The notes beneath the pieces were generated by a model. That model had not been told where the DNA came from, searched no databases, and worked only from the letters and a program-made list of their open reading frames with translations. Position numbers and translations under genes: made by a program. DNA of 35,457 nucleotides from Bacillota bacterium (GTDB taxonomy: Bacteria > Bacillota > Clostridia > Christensenellales > Aristaeellaceae), in NCBI GenBank assembly GCA_023402355.1, contig JAEXCG010000176.1:1-35457 (forward strand), given 5' to 3'. This document shows, piece after piece, positions 31,942 to 35,457 of this stretch (positions within the stretch are counted from its first letter, which is position 1; the number at the start of each line of letters is the position of its first letter).

Positions 31942-33000
31942 CTATTGATGATCCATCAGCGCCAGCAGCGACGCGTAGGAAAGCTTCCAGTTCCCGTTTT
32001 CACACGTCAGCGGGATGGGGATCTTTTCGAGCCCGACCCGGCTGCCGTCGCTGCGCTGAAGCTGAATGTTCACGGGCACCGTCGCCCGCTTTCCGTCTGC
32101 GGAAACCGTGCCCGTGCCGACGCTGTACCCGAGCAGCGAGACCTCGCGCAGGCTCACCTCGCTCAAAAACTCGGTTTGAGAGGGCAGCGGCACGTCGCCC
32201 GCGGAAACGCCCTTGGCCATGAAGACGTACATGGTTTCCCAGCTCTTGCTCTGCCACATGGAAAGCACGGCCCTTGCCGCGCCGCGCGGGGACAGGATGA
32301 CGTCCTCGTTTCGTTTCAAAGGCTCCAGCGCCACGCTCGGGTCCGCTTCGTCCGTGTACAGCGCGGAACGCATCAGGCGCTCGCCCTGAATATCCCCCTC
32401 CTGCGTCGAAATCAGGATTTGAACGCGCTCGCACCGGCCGCTTTCCGTCAGCGCATTTGCGATCGACAGCACCGCGAGCTGCCTGCGCAGCGGAATTTCG
32501 TGGCGCCAGTATTCAAACGATTCCCAATTCTTCGGCGCGTCGGCCGGCGGGTCGAGAAAGGCCTCGTTCAGCGTCACGCTGACCAGATTTCCGCTTCTTC
32601 TGGTAGCGACGACCTGCGTGTCCGGAGGAAAAAGGCCGACCAGCTCCTGATAGGCGGAGCTGGGCCCCGCGATGAGCGCCTGCACGATGGTCAGCTCCAC
32701 CGCGTCGTCGCGCGGTACGCTCAGCACGCGTTCCTCACGCCCCAGAAAGGAGGTCTGGTAGTAGCGGTAATAGAGCGTCGCGGAAGCCAGGTCGCTCTGG
32801 CTTCCCTGCGCCGCGGGCTGAACGGGCGTCGCGGTCGAGCCGGGCAGCGTCGTCGTAAGCGGGATGGGAGAAGCCCCCTCCTCAGAAGGAAGCGGCTGCG
32901 AGACGGCGGCGGGCAGCGCCACGATGCCCAGGTCGAGCGCCGCAACGCCGCAAAAGACGAGGACGGCCAGCGCTAGGCATGTGATGAACTTGCGAATCAA
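31942..33000 (-). CDS. Membrane-anchored GerMN-domain protein
   Basis: About 352 residues. The start is taken as the TTG at 33000, because AAGGAGGA lies about 9 bases upstream and the upstream open frame is shadow of the kinase. An N-terminal hydrophobic anchor (about 3-30) has no clear lipobox. A Ser/Pro/Thr-rich linker precedes a GerMN domain (about 70-185), and the C-terminal 130 residues look like an NTF2-like fold (SWETMYVFMAKG ... NGNWKLSYA). Domain use resembles lipoproteins downstream of two-component systems in Clostridia. It follows the sensor kinase by 14 bases. Confidence 0.8.
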   Translation of the reverse strand: MIRKFITCLALAVLVFCGVAALDLGIVALPAAVSQPLPSEEGASPIPLTTTLPGSTATPVQPAAQGSQSDLASATLYYRYYQTSFLGREERVLSVPRDDAVELTIVQALIAGPSSAYQELVGLFPPDTQVVATRRSGNLVSVTLNEAFLDPPADAPKNWESFEYWRHEIPLRRQLAVLSIANALTESGRCERVQILISTQEGDIQGERLMRSALYTDEADPSVALEPLKRNEDVILSPRGAARAVLSMWQSKSWETMYVFMAKGVSAGDVPLPSQTEFLSEVSLREVSLLGYSVGTGTVSADGKRATVPVNIQLQRSDGSRVGLEKIPIPLTCENGNWKLSYASLLALMDHQ

Positions 33001-33014
33001 CGAATCCGTCCTCC

Positions 33015-34475
33015 TTACTTGACGGGCAGCTCGATGGTAAAGGTGGTGCCTTTTCCCGGCTCGCTCTGTACGTCGATGTTGCCGCCATGCAGGCGGATGA
33101 TCTGCTGCACGATGGAAAGGCCGAGCCCCGTACCGCCCGTGTCTCGCGAGCGGGCCTTGTCCACCCGGTAGAAGCGCTCGAAGATGTGCGTCAGGTCCTC
33201 GCGCGGGATGCCGACGCCGTTGTCCGCGATCTTTAAAATCGCGTCGCGTCCGTCGCGCACGAGCGTCACGCGGATCTTTCCGCCGTCCGGCGTGTACTTG
33301 ATGCCGTTTTCGACGATGTTGTAAATGACCTGCTGAAGCTTGAGCGGGTCGGCAAACATCTCGCATTCGTCGTGGATGCCGACCTCGATTTCCTGCCGCC
33401 GCTGGGCGGCCATCGGCGCGAGCCTGCGGATCACCTCGCGCACCGATTCACCCAGGGGCATCATCTCGCGGCGCAGCTTCATCTTGTGGCTGTCGATGTG
33501 AACCAGCGTCAGCAAATCGCCGATGACGAGGTTCAGGCGATCGATTTCCTTGTTGATGTCCTGCAAAAACTCCTTGCGCAGCTCCGGGTCCATGTCGTCC
33601 TGATAGATGACGGATTCCAGCAGTATCTTCATCGTCGCCAGCGGCGTCTTAAGCTCATGCGAGGCGTTGGAGACGAATTGGTTGCGCGAGTTATCGAGAT
33701 TTTCCAGCTTTTCGCTCATGAGGTTGAATGTCTCCGCGAGCTGGGCCATCTCGCTGTGCCCCTGCACGCGCACGCGGCTGGAGAAGTCGCCCTTGGCCAT
33801 CTGTTCGATGCCCGCGGTCAGGGCGCCGATGGGGCGCGTGATCCAGCGCGAGACGAGGAAGCTGAGCATGCTGACCGCCAACGCCCCCAGCACGAACGTG
33901 GAGAGCATCTGATCGCGCATGTTCACGAGGGAATCCACCATATCCTGCACCTGCGAGGAGTAAAGCAGGACGCCCGTGCGCTCGCCGTCCTGCACGATCG
34001 AGGCGGTAAAGTAGCCGACCCAGATGTTGTCCCGATCGCGCCCGGAGAAGAGGTCGAGCCAGGAAAACCGCTGCCTTTTACCGTTCCCGGGCAGCAGGTG
34101 AAATCCATAATCCGCGTTTTGTTCGCCCGCGAGCACGGTGCTCACCTCGCCCAGCGCCAGGCGCGTGCCGTTGTACTCGCTGAAGGTGTCGAGCTGCACC
34201 TTGCCGTCCATGTCGAGCACGAGCAGCCGGCCGCCTGTCTGGCGCCCGGCTTCAAGAAGCTCATTATAGAACGCATCCGTGGTTTCCGTCTCCCAAAGCG
34301 GCGCGAACTGCACCGCCAGCTCGGAAACCGTGCTCTTTTCCGCGCGCACCTTTTCGTCGAAGAGCGAATCCCCCACCATCTTGATCAGCGAGGTCGCAAC
34401 CACGTAATACGAGACGCCGATGACGATGAGGAACGCGAGGACAATCTTTGTGCGGATGCTGGAAAACGGGTTAAT
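33015..34475 (-). CDS. Sensor histidine kinase; start codon non-canonical or damaged
   Basis: About 486 residues if begun at ATT 34475. TM1 (about 10-29), an extracellular sensor domain (about 35-185), TM2, HAMP (about 215-265), HisKA with NASHELKTPL (phospho-His), and HATPase with NIVENGIKYT, DNGVGIP and GGTGLGL are all intact. The frame upstream of TM1 has no ATG, GTG or TTG back to a stop at 34514-34512. The next legal start is GTG 34403, which cuts TM1 and has no ribosome site. An ATT whose last base overlaps the regulator's TAA (ATTAA) or an ATT at 34490 after GGGGAG is possible. WalK/PhoR-like kinases normally start just before TM1. Confidence is high for the gene, low for its start. 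Confidence 0.88.
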   Translation of the reverse strand: MNPFSSIRTKIVLAFLIVIGVSYYVVATSLIKMVGDSLFDEKVRAEKSTVSELAVQFAPLWETETTDAFYNELLEAGRQTGGRLLVLDMDGKVQLDTFSEYNGTRLALGEVSTVLAGEQNADYGFHLLPGNGKRQRFSWLDLFSGRDRDNIWVGYFTASIVQDGERTGVLLYSSQVQDMVDSLVNMRDQMLSTFVLGALAVSMLSFLVSRWITRPIGALTAGIEQMAKGDFSSRVRVQGHSEMAQLAETFNLMSEKLENLDNSRNQFVSNASHELKTPLATMKILLESVIYQDDMDPELRKEFLQDINKEIDRLNLVIGDLLTLVHIDSHKMKLRREMMPLGESVREVIRRLAPMAAQRRQEIEVGIHDECEMFADPLKLQQVIYNIVENGIKYTPDGGKIRVTLVRDGRDAILKIADNGVGIPREDLTHIFERFYRVDKARSRDTGGTGLGLSIVQQIIRLHGGNIDVQSEPGKGTTFTIELPVK

Positions 34476-35163
34476 CTTTGTCCGTGAAATAGTAACCCAC
34501 TCCCCATTTGGTCAGGATGAACTCCGGCTGGGTCGGGTCCCGTTCGATTTTTTCGCGCAGGCGGCGGATGTGGACGTCCACCGTGCGGATATCCCCCAGG
34601 TAGTCGTACTTCCAGACCGTTTCCAGCATGTTTTCCCGGCTGTACACCTTTCCGCGATTGGTGATGAACAGCTGCAGCAGGTCGAACTCCTTGGCCGTCA
34701 GTTTGACGTCCTTGCCGCCCAGCGTCACGGAACGGTTCGCAAAGTTGACCTCCAGATCGTGCACGCGGACGACCTTCTTGTCCTCCGCGTCGCCGACCGG
34801 AGCCGTGCGCCGGAAGATCGACTTGATGCGCGCCTTGACCTCCAGAATGTTGAAAGGCTTGGTCATATAGTCATCCGCGCCGTACTCCAGACCGAGGATC
34901 TTGTCCATATCCTCGCCCTTGGCCGTCAGCATGATGATCGGCACGTTGGAACGCTCGCGAATGCGCTGACACACCTCGATGCCGCTCATCTTGGGCAGCA
35001 TGACGTCGAGCAGTATGAGATCGTACGAGCCCGAAAAGAATTTATTGACAGCCTCTTCCCCGTCCGCTGCGGAGTCGACGGCGTATCCGTCCTGTTCCAG
35101 GCTGAAACGAAGCCCCTTGACGATGAGCGGTTCGTCGTCGACAAGCAATATCCGTTTGGCCAT
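34471..35163 (-). CDS. OmpR/PhoB-type response regulator
   Basis: 230 residues. The receiver domain (1-118) has the acidic pair DDE near residue 10, phospho-Asp in LLDVMLP near residue 53, the conserved Thr in MLTAKG and Lys in TKPF. The winged-helix DNA-binding domain (about 135-228) ends in GDIRTVDVHIRRLREKIE and GVGYYF. WalR/YycF and PhoB-like regulators share this; the window does not contain yycH/yycI/yycJ, so WalR itself is not certain. It is the first gene of the operon with its kinase, GerMN proteins, the dead ATPase, comEC and holA. Confidence 0.93.
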   Translation of the reverse strand: MAKRILLVDDEPLIVKGLRFSLEQDGYAVDSAADGEEAVNKFFSGSYDLILLDVMLPKMSGIEVCQRIRERSNVPIIMLTAKGEDMDKILGLEYGADDYMTKPFNILEVKARIKSIFRRTAPVGDAEDKKVVRVHDLEVNFANRSVTLGGKDVKLTAKEFDLLQLFITNRGKVYSRENMLETVWKYDYLGDIRTVDVHIRRLREKIERDPTQPEFILTKWGVGYYFTDKD

Positions 35164-35215
35164 TGAAGGTCCCACCCTTTCCTTCTCACCTGAGCGCGTT
35201 TTGCTGTATGAGACT

Positions 35216-35245
35216 ATTGTACCCTCCCACACAGCCCAAAATCAA
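35216..35245 (-). promoter_or_regulatory. Promoter for the regulator-to-holA operon
   Basis: Leftward TTGATT (35245-35240), an 18-base spacer and TACAAT (35221-35216). The leader is about 45 bases. A regulator binding site could overlap but I do not recognise one. Confidence 0.6.
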
Positions 35246-35378
35246 CCCAAATCGCAAGAAAAATGCAATATTTTCACCACAGGTTCGTAATATATACGGA
35301 TTGGAATCGTCATAATTTGGAAGCCTGGAAAGGCAGGGCAACAGCATTTGAAATCAGCCCAAAAGGATAGAGAGAAAG

Positions 35379-35457
35379 GTGGCGGGGTCGAGAGCAGCAC
35401 GGAAACGTTTTTTCTGGAGGCTGACGCGCTTGCCCATGTCAGTACTTCTGCACAGGA
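35379..35457 (+). CDS. Possible start of a rightward gene cut by the window end
   Basis: From GTG 35379 the frame is open to the window end (26 codons). It begins MAGSRAARKRFFWRL, a basic N-terminus that could precede a membrane segment. AAGGATAGAGAGAAAG lies upstream. A second open frame from a TTG at 35348 is an alternative. Nothing about function can be said. Confidence 0.3.
   Translation, partial: MAGSRAARKRFFWRLTRLPMSVLLHR

Noticed and set aside
34403..34405. GTG 34403 as the true kinase start
   Set aside because: It would remove most of TM1 and has no ribosome site, although an automatic gene finder would choose it. It is kept as the fallback in the kinase entry.
35280..35457. A promoter upstream of the possible gene at the right end
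   Set aside because: AT-rich hexamers such as TAATAT and CATAAT occur, but no -35/-10 pair with acceptable spacing was found.

Overview
The window looks like a GC-rich, spore-forming member of the Clostridia. It combines spore genes (spoIIP, gpr), Firmicutes-type division genes (divIVA, sepF, ylmH, yggT), a TPP-riboswitch-controlled thiT, and strong SigA-like promoters with 16-18 bp spacers. The order Christensenellales is possible, but that is a guess from general appearance. All reading was by eye; no database search was run.

Layout. Positions 1-6445 form a tight leftward cluster: a THUMP/methyltransferase-like protein, an HlyD-like protein, yggS, sepF, yggT, ylmH, divIVA, a DUF5665-like protein, lspA and the start of rluD. 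It is read from a promoter at about 6.5 kb and probably from a second promoter inside yggS. aroK (left) and argF (right) diverge from a region holding two ARG-box-like operators. argF meets yfbR tail to tail with overlapping stop codons. Next come a consensus promoter, a TPP riboswitch with terminator, and thiT. pgi and a sugar-phosphate isomerase-like gene point left. An FAD dehydrogenase, a YgiQ radical SAM protein and a CmpB-like membrane protein point right.

At 16.5-16.8 kb a structured intergenic element is flanked by identical 26 bp terminator hairpins. It lies next to galE, which is broken by one in-frame TGA where homologues have Trp. A leftward cyclase-GNAT-PfkB kinase operon, an EF-G-like GTPase, murI, spoIIP and gpr follow. 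rpsT, with a TTG start, reads right.

From 35.2 kb back to 25.8 kb runs one long leftward operon: response regulator, sensor kinase, two GerMN-domain proteins, a catalytically dead P-type ATPase relative, comEC and holA. Almost every junction overlaps or is only a few bases long. This suggests co-expression of an envelope-stress type regulator with envelope proteins and the DNA-uptake channel. The sensor kinase has no ATG/GTG/TTG codon upstream of its first membrane helix, so it may start at AUU overlapping the regulator's stop codon.

The most notable items are the dead P-type ATPase in the comEC operon, the TGA-interrupted galE, the missing kinase start codon, the promoter written into yggS codons, the duplicated-terminator element, and a THUMP methyltransferase that has lost its catalytic motifs. 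No tRNA, rRNA, CRISPR array, transposase or phage gene was seen.
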